Positions 56,010-63,904 of a DNA stretch of 64,000 nt are shown here, one piece after another. The notes beneath the pieces are model-generated. The model had not been told where the DNA came from, ran no database searches, and was given only the letters and a program-made list of their open reading frames with translations. The stretch is from Actinorugispora endophytica (GTDB lineage Bacteria > Actinomycetota > Actinomycetes > Streptosporangiales > Streptosporangiaceae), in assembly GCF_004363075.1 (NCBI RefSeq), contig NZ_SNYN01000012.1:1-64000 (forward strand), given 5' to 3'. The first letter of the stretch is position 1; the number at the start of each line of letters is the position of its first letter. A program made the position numbers and the translations under genes.

Positions 56010-56546
56010 ATGACCGAAACCACGGACACCACGCCCGGCTGGTTCTCCCGCGAGGAGCTGGACTCGGTGCGCGACCGGCTGCCGATCCTCTACGTCAACG
56101 CCGTCCCGGTGCGGACCGACGACACCGGCGCGGTCCGGAGCGTGGGCCTGCTGCTGCGCGTCGACCAGGAGGGGACGATCAGCCGCGCCCTGGTCTCAGG
56201 GCGGGTGCTGTACCACGAGCGGATCCGCGACGCGCTGCTGCGCCACCTGGAGAAGGACCTGGGCCCCGTGGCGCTGCCGCGCGTGCCGGTCTCCCCGCAG
56301 CCGTTCACCATCGCCGAGTACTTCCCGACCCCGGGGGTCACCTCGTTCCACGACCCCCGCCAGCACGCGGTGTCGCTGGCCTACGTCGTTCCGGTGGCGG
56401 GCGACTGCCAGCCCCGCCAGGACGCGCTCGACCTGGTCTGGTTCACCCCGGAGGAGGCGGCCGGCCCCGACGTCCAGCAGGAGATGACCGGCGGCCAGGG
56501 CGTACTGCTGCGCCAGGCCCTGGCCCACGTCGGCCAACTGCCGTAG
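56010..56546 (+). CDS. DUF4916-type Nudix-family protein
   Basis: Protein of 178 residues matching the actinobacterial DUF4916 group: WFSREELDSVRDRLPILYVN at the start and QHAVSLAYVVPVAGDCQPRQ with DALDLVWFTPEEA near the end. The usual Nudix box (GX5EX7REUXEEXGU) is degenerate: ALVSGRVLYHERIRDALLRH takes its place. Hydrolase activity is therefore doubtful. It is divergent from the OmpA-domain gene and convergent with marR across a strong hairpin. Confidence 0.75.
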   Translation: MTETTDTTPGWFSREELDSVRDRLPILYVNAVPVRTDDTGAVRSVGLLLRVDQEGTISRALVSGRVLYHERIRDALLRHLEKDLGPVALPRVPVSPQPFTIAEYFPTPGVTSFHDPRQHAVSLAYVVPVAGDCQPRQDALDLVWFTPEEAAGPDVQQEMTGGQGVLLRQALAHVGQLP

Positions 56547-56554
56547 ACCGCCGG

Positions 56555-56599
56555 GCGGTGCCCGTCCGGGAGCGGCGACCGCTCCCGGACGGGCACCGC
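56555..56599. terminator. Perfect 21-bp bidirectional hairpin terminator
   Basis: Arms 56555-56575 and 56579-56599 are perfectly complementary over 21 bp with a 3-base loop, between convergent genes ending at 56546 and 56602. Confidence 0.85.
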
Positions 56600-56601
56600 A
56601 C

Positions 56602-57078
56602 CTACCGGGGCCCGTCCGCGAACCGGGCCGCGTGCCGGGCGGCGCGCTGGGCGGCGCGCAGCTTGTCGGCGAGCGCGCGCAGGGTCCTCAGCTCGTCGGG
56701 GGTGAGCGCCGTGCCGACGTGGTCGGCGATGGCCGCCGCGTGATCGCGGCCCAGCACGCGCAGCAGCTCCCGCCCCTCGCCGGTGATCGTCACCACGGTG
56801 CCGCGCCGGTCCTCGGGCGCCCCTCCGCGCGACACCAGGCCGTCGGCCTCCATCCGCTCCACCAGCCGGCTCACACTGGGCTGGGTGAGCAGGATGTGCT
56901 CGTTGAGGTCGCGCAGGCGGATCCGCCCTCCGGGGTGCCGGGACAGGGTGCACAGCACGTCGTAGACCCGCATCGGCACCCCCGCCGCGCGGAAGTCCTC
57001 CTGGAACCGCCGCATCAGCGCCACCTGGGTCCGGGCCAGCGACTCCCACGCCTGCTCGGCGAGCCTGTTCCTGACCAC
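56602..57078 (-). CDS. MarR-family transcriptional regulator
   Basis: Winged-helix regulator of 158 residues. The recognition region LRDLNEHILLTQPSVSRLVE and the wing RMEADGLVSRGGAPEDRRGT are standard MarR, and the dimerisation helices are at both ends. GTG 57078 is the start. It faces the alpha/beta hydrolase gene across 335 bp, the usual layout for a MarR protein controlling a divergent gene; ligand unknown. Confidence 0.88.
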   Translation of the reverse strand: MVRNRLAEQAWESLARTQVALMRRFQEDFRAAGVPMRVYDVLCTLSRHPGGRIRLRDLNEHILLTQPSVSRLVERMEADGLVSRGGAPEDRRGTVVTITGEGRELLRVLGRDHAAAIADHVGTALTPDELRTLRALADKLRAAQRAARHAARFADGPR

Positions 57079-57413
57079 GCGCGTCCCCCTCGCCCACGTC
57101 CCCGTCGGGCCATGATCGCACCGGGACCGCCCCCGGGGAACACCATGGGCGTTCTCCCCGTCCCCGTCTTGCGCGGGTCCGCGCGAGCCTGGGATCCTTG
57201 CCCGCCGCGACGGAGGGAGCGCCGGCCGGCCGGACCGGGGAGCGGCGGGCGGGGCTCCGCCTCACCCCGCGCGGCGGGGGCGGCCCCGGTGACCACTTGT
57301 GGACAACGCCTGTTCACGAGCGGGTCGGCGTTGACGGCCCGCCGCGCGCGGTGTCGCATGGGACGGTCCACGAGGAGCGGCCGGGACCGCCGCCAGCCAT
57401 GAGGAGAGAGCGC
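57079..57413. promoter_or_regulatory. Divergent promoter region, marR / hydrolase
   Basis: No gene is seen. A candidate dyad, GTGGACA-ACGCC-TGTTCAC (57299-57317, one mismatch per arm), could be the MarR operator. The Shine-Dalgarno AGGAGAGAG for the hydrolase lies at the end; an ATG at 57399 precedes it but lacks a ribosome site. Confidence 0.4.
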
Positions 57414-58361
57414 ATGCACGACGACCGGCGGAATCCGTCCCCGGCGACCCGTTCGACGACCGCCGAGCGGGTGGTGTTCCAGTCCGAGGGCGTCGAACTG
57501 GTCGGCGACCTGCGGATTCCCGGCGCGGCGGACGCCCCGGTCCCCGCGATCGCGCTGAGCGGCCCCCTCACCGGCGTCAAGGAGCAGGTGACCGGCCACT
57601 ACGCGCACCGGCTCACCCAGGCCGGGTTCGCGACACTCGCCTTCGACCATCGGGGCTTCGGTGAGAGCGGCGGCCTGCGGGGCCACGAGGACACCCAGGG
57701 CAAACTGGCCGACCTGCGCGCCGCCGTCGGTCTGCTGGCCGCCGACCCCCGGGTCGACGCGGACCGGATCGCCCTGGTGGGCGTGTGCCTGGGCGGCGGC
57801 TACGTGGTGCGGGGCGCCGCCGGCGACCCCCGGGTCGGGGCGGTCGCCGGGATCGCGGGGGCGTACAACAGCCCCGCCTTCTTCGCCGAGGGCATGGGCA
57901 TCGCGTCCTACCGGGGCGCCCTGGCCTCGTTCCTGGCCGGGTACGACGACGTCGTCCCCGCGGTCCGCGCCGACGAGGGCGAGGCGGCGATGCCCGGGGA
58001 GGAGCCCTACGCCTACTACGGCACCGGGCGCTCGGCGGCCGAGCACTGGGAGAACCGGGTCACCCGGGGGTCCCTGCACTCGCTGATGACCATGGACGCG
58101 CTGGGCGCCGCGGACCTGCTGGGGGAGACCCCGCTGCTGGTGGTGCACGGCCGCGAGGACGCCTACTGCTCCCCCGCCCTGGCCGCGGCCCTGCACGAGC
58201 GCTCGCCCGGCCCCAAGGAGATCCTCTGGCTGGACACCACCTCACACATCGACCTGTACGACCAGGAGCCGTACGTCTCCCAGGCGGTCGAGGCGACCGC
58301 GGCCTTCCTCGGCGACGCCCTGGCCCGGCGTTCCGCGTCCGGGGCCCCTTCTCCCCGCTGA
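57414..58361 (+). CDS. alpha/beta hydrolase with Cys nucleophile (dienelactone-hydrolase-like)
   Basis: Protein of 315 residues. The fold is marked by VELVGDLRIPG, LAFDHRGFGESGG, the nucleophile elbow VGVCLGGGY with Cys125 in place of Ser, the acid in VVHGREDAYCSP and the base in TTSHIDLYDQ. Cys at this position is known in dienelactone hydrolases and in YcjY-like proteins. The substrate is unknown. Its TGA (58359-58361) lies inside the left arm of a palindromic element, so the element supplies the stop codon. It is divergent from, and perhaps controlled by, MarR. Confidence 0.82.
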   Translation: MHDDRRNPSPATRSTTAERVVFQSEGVELVGDLRIPGAADAPVPAIALSGPLTGVKEQVTGHYAHRLTQAGFATLAFDHRGFGESGGLRGHEDTQGKLADLRAAVGLLAADPRVDADRIALVGVCLGGGYVVRGAAGDPRVGAVAGIAGAYNSPAFFAEGMGIASYRGALASFLAGYDDVVPAVRADEGEAAMPGEEPYAYYGTGRSAAEHWENRVTRGSLHSLMTMDALGAADLLGETPLLVVHGREDAYCSPALAAALHERSPGPKEILWLDTTSHIDLYDQEPYVSQAVEATAAFLGDALARRSASGAPSPR

Positions 58362-58422
58362 TCTTGACCTTTTCGGGGCCTCAACCGCCTCCGAGACCCC
58401 GAAAAGGTCAAGATCAGCGGGG
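58353..58422. repeat. Palindrome family 1, 30-bp inverted repeat
   Basis: Arms 58353-58382 and 58393-58422 pair with one mismatch around a 10-base loop. The left arm begins within the hydrolase gene and contains its stop codon. The same core as at 23954-24023. Confidence 0.85.
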
Positions 58423-58488
58423 GAACCGTCACGAAACGGGCGTCGCGCTAGCCTGCCTCCATACGATCTCGCGTCAAGGGGAGGAAAA

Positions 58489-59469
58489 ATGACCGCTTCA
58501 CCCGTTCCACTCGTCATCGACACCGACACCGCGCAGGACGACTGCGTCGCGCTGCTGGCCGGACTGCTGGACCCGGCGGCCGACCTGCGGGCGATCACCA
58601 TGGTCGCGGGGAACGTGGGCTTCGAGCGCCAGGTCCGCAACGCGTGGCTGACCCTGAACGCCGCCGGGCGCCTGGGCTCGGTGCCCGTCCACCTGGGGTC
58701 CCGGCAGCCGATCGTGCGCCCCTGGGAGAGCGCGGAGAACGTGCACGGCGACGGCGCGGGCGGCCTGGAGATGGACGTCACGGGACTGGCCCCCGAGTCC
58801 GAGCACGCGGTGGACGCGCTGGTGCGCATGGCCGCCGAGCGCCCGGGGGAGCTGTCGATCGTGGCGATCGGCCCTCTCACCAACATCGCGGCGGCCCAGC
58901 TCAAGGACCCCGGTTTCGCCTCGAACGTCAAGGCCCTGTACGTCATGGGCGGCTCCAACAACGGGCGCGGCAACATCACCGCCGCCGCCGAGTTCAACTT
59001 CTACGTGGACCCCGAGGCCGCGAAGGCGGTGTTCGCGGCCGGGTTCGAAGTCGTCGTCGTCCCGTGGGACCCGCTTACCCTGCGCCAGGCGGTCTTCGGT
59101 GAGCGGCGGCTGGCCGAGATCGACGCTATGGGAACCCCGCTGTCGGACTTCTTCACCCGGGTGTGCGCCGCGACCCTGGAGTTCGACCGCAGCGTCGGCA
59201 TCGACGGCACCACCCACCCCGACTCCCTCACCGCCGCGGTGCTGCTGCACCCCGAACTGGTGACGCGCAGCGCCCGCTACCACGTGGACGTGGAGACCGC
59301 CGGGGAGCTCACCCGCGGCTACTCGGCGATGTCCTGGGGCGTGCACGGCCTGGCGGCCAACGCCACCGTGGTCGAGGAGATCGACGCGGAGGGGTTCTAC
59401 CGCTACCTGCGCGACCTGCTCGCCACGCCCACCACCCCGAACCGGGAGACGACCGCTCCGCCCCGGTGA
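58489..59469 (+). CDS. Inosine-uridine-preferring nucleoside hydrolase family
   Basis: N-glycosidase of 326 residues that cleaves nucleosides to base and ribose using a Ca2+ ion. The Ca-binding N-terminus VIDTDTAQDDCVALLAGLLD holds the DxDxxxDD signature. SIVAIGPLTNIAAAQ and ALYVMGGSNNGRGNITAAAE with FNFYVDPEAA continue the family pattern, and THPDSLTAAVLL supplies the last Ca-site Asp. All key residues are visible. ATG 58489 follows GGGGAGG. It is downstream of a palindromic element that separates it from the hydrolase. Confidence 0.92.
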   Translation: MTASPVPLVIDTDTAQDDCVALLAGLLDPAADLRAITMVAGNVGFERQVRNAWLTLNAAGRLGSVPVHLGSRQPIVRPWESAENVHGDGAGGLEMDVTGLAPESEHAVDALVRMAAERPGELSIVAIGPLTNIAAAQLKDPGFASNVKALYVMGGSNNGRGNITAAAEFNFYVDPEAAKAVFAAGFEVVVVPWDPLTLRQAVFGERRLAEIDAMGTPLSDFFTRVCAATLEFDRSVGIDGTTHPDSLTAAVLLHPELVTRSARYHVDVETAGELTRGYSAMSWGVHGLAANATVVEEIDAEGFYRYLRDLLATPTTPNRETTAPPR

Positions 59470-59564
59470 ACGGCGGTGGCGCCCGGCCGCCCCGGCTCCC
59501 CCGTGCCGGGGCGGTTCCGCGTGTCCCGGACAGGGTGCGGCCCGTCCTGACTCGCGAACGGGAA

Positions 59565-59579
59565 TGAAAACCGTTATCT
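59565..59579. promoter_or_regulatory. Candidate Zur box upstream of L33/L31B
   Basis: TGAAAACCGTTATCT resembles the actinobacterial Zur box TGAAAATGATTTTCA in its left half and spacing and lies 62 bp upstream of rpmG. The downstream genes encode zinc-free ribosomal proteins, which are classic Zur targets. The match is partial. Confidence 0.45.
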
Positions 59580-59640
59580 TGCGTTTCCATGAGAGCAGGA
59601 GCGGCGCCGGCCGCTCCCGGACCCTTCAGGGAGGCGGCAG

Positions 59641-59805
59641 ATGACACGCGGCGACGCGCGGCCCGTTGTCAGGCTCAGGTCCACGGCGGACACTGGGTAC
59701 ACCTACGTGACCCGCAAGAACGGCCGCACCACCCCGAACCGGATGGTGCTGCGCAAGTACGACCCGGTGGCCCGGCGCCACGTGGAGTTCCGCGAGGAGC
59801 GCTGA
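59641..59805 (+). CDS. rpmG: 50S ribosomal protein L33 (zinc-free paralogue)
   Basis: Ribosomal protein of 54 residues. [20 protein letters not shown] and [20 protein letters not shown] are the L33 family pattern. The Cys pairs of zinc-binding L33 are absent, so this is the C-minus type made when zinc is scarce. ATG 59641 follows GGGAGGC. The L31B gene starts 37 bp later, and the pair forms a small ribosome-remodelling operon. Confidence 0.92.
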   Translation: MTRGDARPVVRLRSTADTGYTYVTRKNGRTTPNRMVLRKYDPVARRHVEFREER

Positions 59806-59842
59806 GCCCCGCACCCAACCGCACCAGGAAAGAGGACGCGCC

Positions 59843-60088
59843 ATGCGCAAGGACATCCACCCCGACTACCACCCCGTCGTCTTCCGCGACCGCAGCGGCG
59901 ACTTCGCCTTCCTCACCCGCTCCACGGCGACCAGCCAGAACACCATCGAGTGGGAGGACGGCAACACCTACCCGCTGATCGACGTCGAGATCTCGTCGGC
60001 GAGCCACCCGTTCTACACCGGCCGGGGCCGCGTCATCGACACCGCCGGCCGCGTCGAGCGCTTCCAGAAGCGCTATGGCCGCTCCTGA
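59843..60088 (+). CDS. rpmE2: 50S ribosomal protein L31 type B
   Basis: Ribosomal protein of 81 residues. It starts [20 protein letters not shown], has FLTRSTATS and ends [20 protein letters not shown] followed by a basic tail, as in L31 type B. The CxxC zinc ribbon of type A is missing. Together with the zinc-free L33, it would replace zinc-containing paralogues under zinc limitation. ATG 59843 follows GAAAGAGGA. Confidence 0.93.
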   Translation: MRKDIHPDYHPVVFRDRSGDFAFLTRSTATSQNTIEWEDGNTYPLIDVEISSASHPFYTGRGRVIDTAGRVERFQKRYGRS

Positions 60089-60448
60089 CCCCGTCCACGC
60101 CGCGGCACCGGGGGCCGGACCGCTCGCAGGAGCGGCCCGGCCCCCTTACTTTCCCCACCATCCGGCTTTACGATGTAGATTCTCTTGCTCCGAACGAGGC
60201 TGCCACTCCCGCTGATCTTGACCATAGTCATGGGAAACGCCCGCCCGGTACGTTTCCCCTGGTGAGGAGGCGTGTATTGGACGGGCGTTGTGGTCCGTGT
60301 CAACGAGGCGTCAACGTACTACACCGGATTAGGCCCGATCAGGCCGGAACGTCAGTCTTCCTGGCCGCCGTCGCCGAACGCCTTTTCGAGCGTGGTCCGC
60401 AGGTCGTCAGCGCCGGATACCACACACCGTCCCCGGTAGGCTCACGGC
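60089..60448. other. Gap with repeat fragments left of the methyltransferase cassette
   Basis: No gene is seen in these 360 bases. They hold GGCTTTACGATGTAGATT (60164-60181, also near 32003), a fragment of palindrome family 1 (CGCTGATCTTGACC, 60209-60222), an 8-bp hairpin GGGAAACG/CGTTTCCC (60232-60258) and a paired GTCAAC direct repeat (60299-60315) that recurs on the far side of the cassette. Confidence 0.5.
60299..60351. repeat. Direct repeat flanking the methyltransferase cassette (partner at 62164-62215)
   Basis: GTCAACGAGGCGTCAACG here and GTCAACAAGGCGTCAACG at 62164-62181 differ at one base, and similarity fades over the next 35 bases (both contain GATCAGGCCGGA or GACCAGGCCGGA). Each copy holds two GTCAAC half-sites spaced 11 bp, one helical turn. 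The pair brackets the PIMT and peptide genes. Confidence 0.5.
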
Positions 60449-61612
60449 TCAAGATCCGACCGGACGGCCGGGGCTATCGAGCCAGACCGTTTGGCCATCA
60501 GGGTTGACGGTCAGGCCGAAGCGTTCGCGTCCGGGCCTCCCGGCCCTCTCCCACCAGGCGCAAGCATGGTGGACTTCCGCCCACAGGTCACGGGGGCCGA
60601 ACCGGTACGCCTCATACTCGTTCGCGTTGGGTTCGTATTCGATCAGCCCCCAGGAACCGGCCCGATCGTAGGCGTAGACGCTGGCCTCACCGCTGCCGTC
60701 CTTGGCGTTGAAGCGCCGATACGCCAGCCCCGGCACCAGAACACCAACCGCCAGGTCAAGGCCCGCGATGTCAGCGGACAGCGGTGAGGGATCGAACCGC
60801 CCCCGGTAAGACTCGACTCCTGCGGATTTCTCATCCACGAAGTCCCAGATCGAACCCTTGGCCGCACGCTGGTCACGGAGCAGCATGAATGCCGCCGCAC
60901 CGATGAACCGCCCATGCGCGGCCCCTTCCCGCACATCCAGACGCACTAGGCCCGCCGCGAAATAGGTGGTCGCCCACGGGGCCACGACCGTTCCACCGGG
61001 CCGGGTCTGCTCCACCCACGCCCAGGGCACTTCACGGGCCGCCACCGTGGCCAAGACCCGATCGAACGGCGCACGCTCGGGCACGCCCTTAGCTCCGTCC
61101 CCGACCACCAGGTGAGGCCGGTACCCCAGCGCGGCCAAGTTCGCGCGCCCCTGCTCAGCCAAGGAAGAATCGATTTCGATCGATGTCACTCGATCCGCGC
61201 CCAACCTGTGACACAACAGCGCGCAGTTGAACCCGGTCGCCGTACCGACCTCCAAGACCCGTTCCCCGCCGCGCACCCGTAACGCTTGCAGCATCAACGC
61301 GACCAGCGAGGGTTGAGACGCCGAACTGGTGGGATAGCGACCACGCCCATCCAGTCCTTCCGGAGTCCCGTCGTCCACCTGCGTAATCAACGCGTAGTCG
61401 TCATAGACCCATGAACACCATTCGTCACTGTCGGAGGTGACCGGGACACGCCAGGCCGGATCATGAGTGTCACGCGGCCAGATCACATCCGGAACGAACC
61501 GGTGTCGAGGCACATTCACGAACGCATCGCGCCATGCCGGATCAATCAGCACGCCTTTGGATTCCAGGAGCCGGACAAGGGCATCCGGCCCCTGGGAGAA
61601 GTCAGGCGTCAC
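60449..61612 (-). CDS. PIMT-type O-methyltransferase with C-terminal extension (RiPP-associated type)
   Basis: SAM-dependent methyltransferase of 387 residues, related to protein-L-isoaspartate methyltransferase. The N-terminal domain has VPRHRFVP (residues 34-41), the PIMT substrate loop RYPTSSASQPSLVALMLQAL (about 92-111), and SAM motif I VLEVGTATGFNCALL (119-133), then SIEID and RPGGTVVAPW. Housekeeping PIMTs are about 210-220 residues. The extra 150 residues at the C-terminus are the mark of PIMT homologues that methylate Asp in RiPP precursors (lanthipeptide, graspetide, FxLD and imiditide systems) and so drive aspartimide formation. GTG 61612 overlaps the stop of a 53-codon ORF by GTGA. 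No ATP-grasp or lanthionine enzyme is nearby. Confidence 0.8.
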   Translation of the reverse strand: MTPDFSQGPDALVRLLESKGVLIDPAWRDAFVNVPRHRFVPDVIWPRDTHDPAWRVPVTSDSDEWCSWVYDDYALITQVDDGTPEGLDGRGRYPTSSASQPSLVALMLQALRVRGGERVLEVGTATGFNCALLCHRLGADRVTSIEIDSSLAEQGRANLAALGYRPHLVVGDGAKGVPERAPFDRVLATVAAREVPWAWVEQTRPGGTVVAPWATTYFAAGLVRLDVREGAAHGRFIGAAAFMLLRDQRAAKGSIWDFVDEKSAGVESYRGRFDPSPLSADIAGLDLAVGVLVPGLAYRRFNAKDGSGEASVYAYDRAGSWGLIEYEPNANEYEAYRFGPRDLWAEVHHACAWWERAGRPGRERFGLTVNPDGQTVWLDSPGRPVGS

Positions 61613-61770
61613 CGAGGCGGTTCCTGTCCGTCACCGCTTTGGGGTTCGACTGTCTCACCACCACCGTGACGGCTGCTGTCCTGACCGTCGCTCTGCCAGT
61701 CTCCGCCCTTACCGCCGTCCTTGGGTTTGTCATCATCGCCGTGCCTGCCCACAACCGTTCTCCTGCCCAT
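61609..61770 (-). CDS. 53-residue Gly/Asp-rich peptide, candidate RiPP (imiditide-like) precursor
   Basis: ATG 61770 is preceded by GGAG at a spacing of nine bases. The frame runs 53 codons to a TGA (61611-61609) that overlaps the methyltransferase GTG. The peptide starts MGRRTVVGRHGDDDKPKDGG and continues KGGDWQSDGQDSSRHGGG and ETVEPQSGDGQEPPR. It is very hydrophilic, has no Cys, and has three Asp-Gly pairs (residues 18-19, 28-29, 47-48), the dipeptide most prone to aspartimide formation. AGA, AGG and AAA codons are unusual for this genome and suggest transfer. A second small frame (61825-61733, 30 codons) overlaps its start but has poor ribosome-site spacing. Confidence 0.55.
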   Translation of the reverse strand: MGRRTVVGRHGDDDKPKDGGKGGDWQSDGQDSSRHGGGETVEPQSGDGQEPPR

Positions 61771-62394
61771 CGGGGGATACTCCAGCAACCGTAACCAGCC
61801 GCACGCGCTCTGTCAGAGAAACCATCCTCTATCGGCCATCCCCACCGAACCGGTTTGAACCGCGCAAGACCTGGGAGGCCGGACCACTCCCAGCCCGGAC
61901 GCGACCGCGACCAGATCCCGACACCCTCCCGCCGACCCCGCCAGCCCCGCACCACCAGGCCCAGCCCCGGACGACCTGCCCCCAGGGCAAGCCGACCACC
62001 GCGCCCCGGTCGAGGCTTTCGGAAGCCGACCCCGCGCCGGAGCGGCATCGAGCCGCACCGGCCCGGAACCCGACGACCGCACCCCCGCCGACCAGCCCGT
62101 CAACACGCCCCGTTGACACGGTCCCGGCAGGCCCCGCGCCACCGGCCCCAACGTCGCCGACGCGTCAACAAGGCGTCAACGCGCCACCCCGGAACACCCC
62201 GGACCAGGCCGGAGCAGACCGAAACCACCAGACCCCGAAAACCCCGCTTCACCAGGCCAGACGACACCAGACCGGGCCAGACCCGAACAGGCCGAAACGA
62301 CCCCACCGAGAGGGATGGATAACTTGACCTTTTCGGGGTCTCGGAGGCGGTTGAGACCCCGGAAAGGTCAAGATCAGCGGACCTCGGACGCAGG
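61771..62394. other. Non-coding stretch right of the methyltransferase cassette
   Basis: No convincing gene. It holds the upstream region of the peptide ORF, an inverted GTCAAC-ACGCCCC-GTTGAC (62099-62117), the second copy of the direct repeat (62164-62215) and a palindrome family 1 element (62323-62372). Plus-strand translations are Pro/Arg-rich and look like noncoding GC-rich DNA. Confidence 0.45.
62323..62372. repeat. Palindrome family 1, truncated copy
   Basis: Arms 62323-62342 and 62353-62372 (20 bp, one mismatch) surround a loop that is the reverse complement of the 58383-58392 loop, so it is inverted relative to that copy. The outer GATCAGCGG is present only on the right side (to 62380). 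It follows xylB's stop by 22 bases on the minus strand and may terminate it. Confidence 0.8.
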
Positions 62395-63822
62395 TCACCG
62401 GCCGAGCCGCTCGTGGACGCGGGAGAGGTAGTCGGCGAAGAGGGCGGTGTACACCGCGGCGCGCGGGCCCGGCTCCACCCGGGGGCCGAAGCGGGGCGGC
62501 GGGGCGGGCGCGTCCCGGCCGACGGCGCGGGCGGCCAGCAGGACCGCGCCGAGCGCGGAGGCGCTGCGCATTCCGACCGGGTGCAGCTCGACGCCGAGCA
62601 CGTCCGCGAGCAGCGCGCGGAAGGCGCCGTCGCGGGCGCCTCCCCCCGCCAGACGCACCGCCGGGGGCAGTCCGCCGGGCAGGGCGGTGGCCGCGTGCCG
62701 CAGGGAGAAGGCCACCCCCTCAAGCGCGGCGCGCAGGATCGCGGTGCGGTCGGTGGCCAGGCGCAGCCCCGACAGCGCGCCGGTGGCGCCGGGCGTGAGC
62801 ACCGGGGTGCGCTCCCCCGTCAGGTACGGCACGAGCACGACCCCGCCGGCCCCCGGCTCCCCCGCTGCCGCCGCCGCGTACAGCTCGTCCCAGCTCGCGG
62901 CCAGGAGGGTGCGCACCCAGTCCAGGGCGAGTCCGGCGTTCTGCACGGCGGCCATCCGGTACCAGCCCGCGTCCTCGGCGGTGCGGTAGACGTGCGTCCC
63001 CGGCGCCTCCCGCGTGTCGGCGGTGAGCGTGACGATCTGGGCCCCGCTGCCCACGGTGACCTGGGCCTGTCCGGACGCCAGGCCGGTGGCCAGCAGCGCG
63101 GCCGGGGTGTCGCCCGCTCCGGTGGCCACGGGGGTCCCGGGGGCCAGACCCAGTTCGGCGGCCGCGTCCGCGGTGAGGCGGCCCGCGAGGCCGCCCGACG
63201 CGGCGGGGGGCGGCAGCAGGCCGGAGTCGACTCCGGCGGCGTCCAGGGCGGGGGCCGACCAGGTGTCGGCGGGGATGTCCCACAGCAGGGTGGCCGAGGC
63301 GTCCGACGCGTCGGTGGCCGCGGCGCCCGTCATGCGCATCCGCAGCCAGTCCTTGGGCAGCAGCGCCCAGCGCGCGCGGGCCAGCGCCTCCGGTTCGTTT
63401 CGCGCGACCCAGGCCAGCAGCGGACCCGTCATTCCGGGGGTGAGCGGGTTGGCCAGCCGGGCGCGGTCCGCTTCGGGCAGGTCCCGCCAGCGCCGGAGTT
63501 CGGCGGCGGCCCGCTGGTCGGCCCACAGCAGCGCGGGGCGCACCGGAGCGCCGCCGGGACCGGTGAGCACGAGGCCGTGCATCTGCCCGTCGACGCCGAC
63601 GGAGGTGACGCGGGGGGAGCCCGCGCGCCGCACGGCCTCGCGGACCGCGCGCACGGTCGCGCTCCACCACAGGGCGGGATCGGTCTCGGCCTGCCCCGGC
63701 CGCGGCGAGTGGACCGGGTAGGCGGCGTCGGCCTCGCCCACAGGAGTGGCGTCCGCCCGGGTCACCAGGGCCTTGACCCCGCTGGTGCCCAGGTCCACGC
63801 CCAGCAGCGCGTCCTCCGTCAT
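62395..63822 (-). CDS. xylB: Xylulokinase (FGGY carbohydrate kinase)
   Basis: Cytosolic sugar kinase of 475 residues phosphorylating D-xylulose. Phosphate-1 motif LLGVDLGTSGVKAL opens the N-terminal domain. SVGVDGQMHGLVL contains the catalytic-site GQMHG typical of xylulokinases, with WADQRAAAEL next. In the second domain, VATGAGDTPAALLATGLASG and VRLAGGGARDGAFRALLADV form the ATP site. ATG 63822 is chosen because GGAAGG precedes it and the upstream in-frame residues are atypical. No xylose isomerase or transporter is in view. Confidence 0.9.
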   Translation of the reverse strand: MTEDALLGVDLGTSGVKALVTRADATPVGEADAAYPVHSPRPGQAETDPALWWSATVRAVREAVRRAGSPRVTSVGVDGQMHGLVLTGPGGAPVRPALLWADQRAAAELRRWRDLPEADRARLANPLTPGMTGPLLAWVARNEPEALARARWALLPKDWLRMRMTGAAATDASDASATLLWDIPADTWSAPALDAAGVDSGLLPPPAASGGLAGRLTADAAAELGLAPGTPVATGAGDTPAALLATGLASGQAQVTVGSGAQIVTLTADTREAPGTHVYRTAEDAGWYRMAAVQNAGLALDWVRTLLAASWDELYAAAAAGEPGAGGVVLVPYLTGERTPVLTPGATGALSGLRLATDRTAILRAALEGVAFSLRHAATALPGGLPPAVRLAGGGARDGAFRALLADVLGVELHPVGMRSASALGAVLLAARAVGRDAPAPPPRFGPRVEPGPRAAVYTALFADYLSRVHERLGR

Positions 63823-63904
63823 CGATGTGCCGCCTTCCCTGTCCGCCCCCGCGGCCGTGTCCCGCCCGCGTCCCACGCCAGTGTCCCGTGCCGGAGGTCC
63901 GCCG

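Noticed and set aside
60449-61770. FxLD lanthipeptide or ATP-grasp graspetide locus
   Set aside because: No lanthionine synthetase, dehydratase or ATP-grasp gene is in view, and the small peptide has no Cys and no FxLD motif.
61733-61825. A 30-codon ORF (MVSLTERVRLV start) as the methyltransferase partner peptide
   Set aside because: Its AGAGG abuts the ATG with no spacing and the frame ends before the methyltransferase start, whereas the overlapping 53-codon ORF has a good ribosome site and a GTGA coupling. Kept only as a weak alternative.
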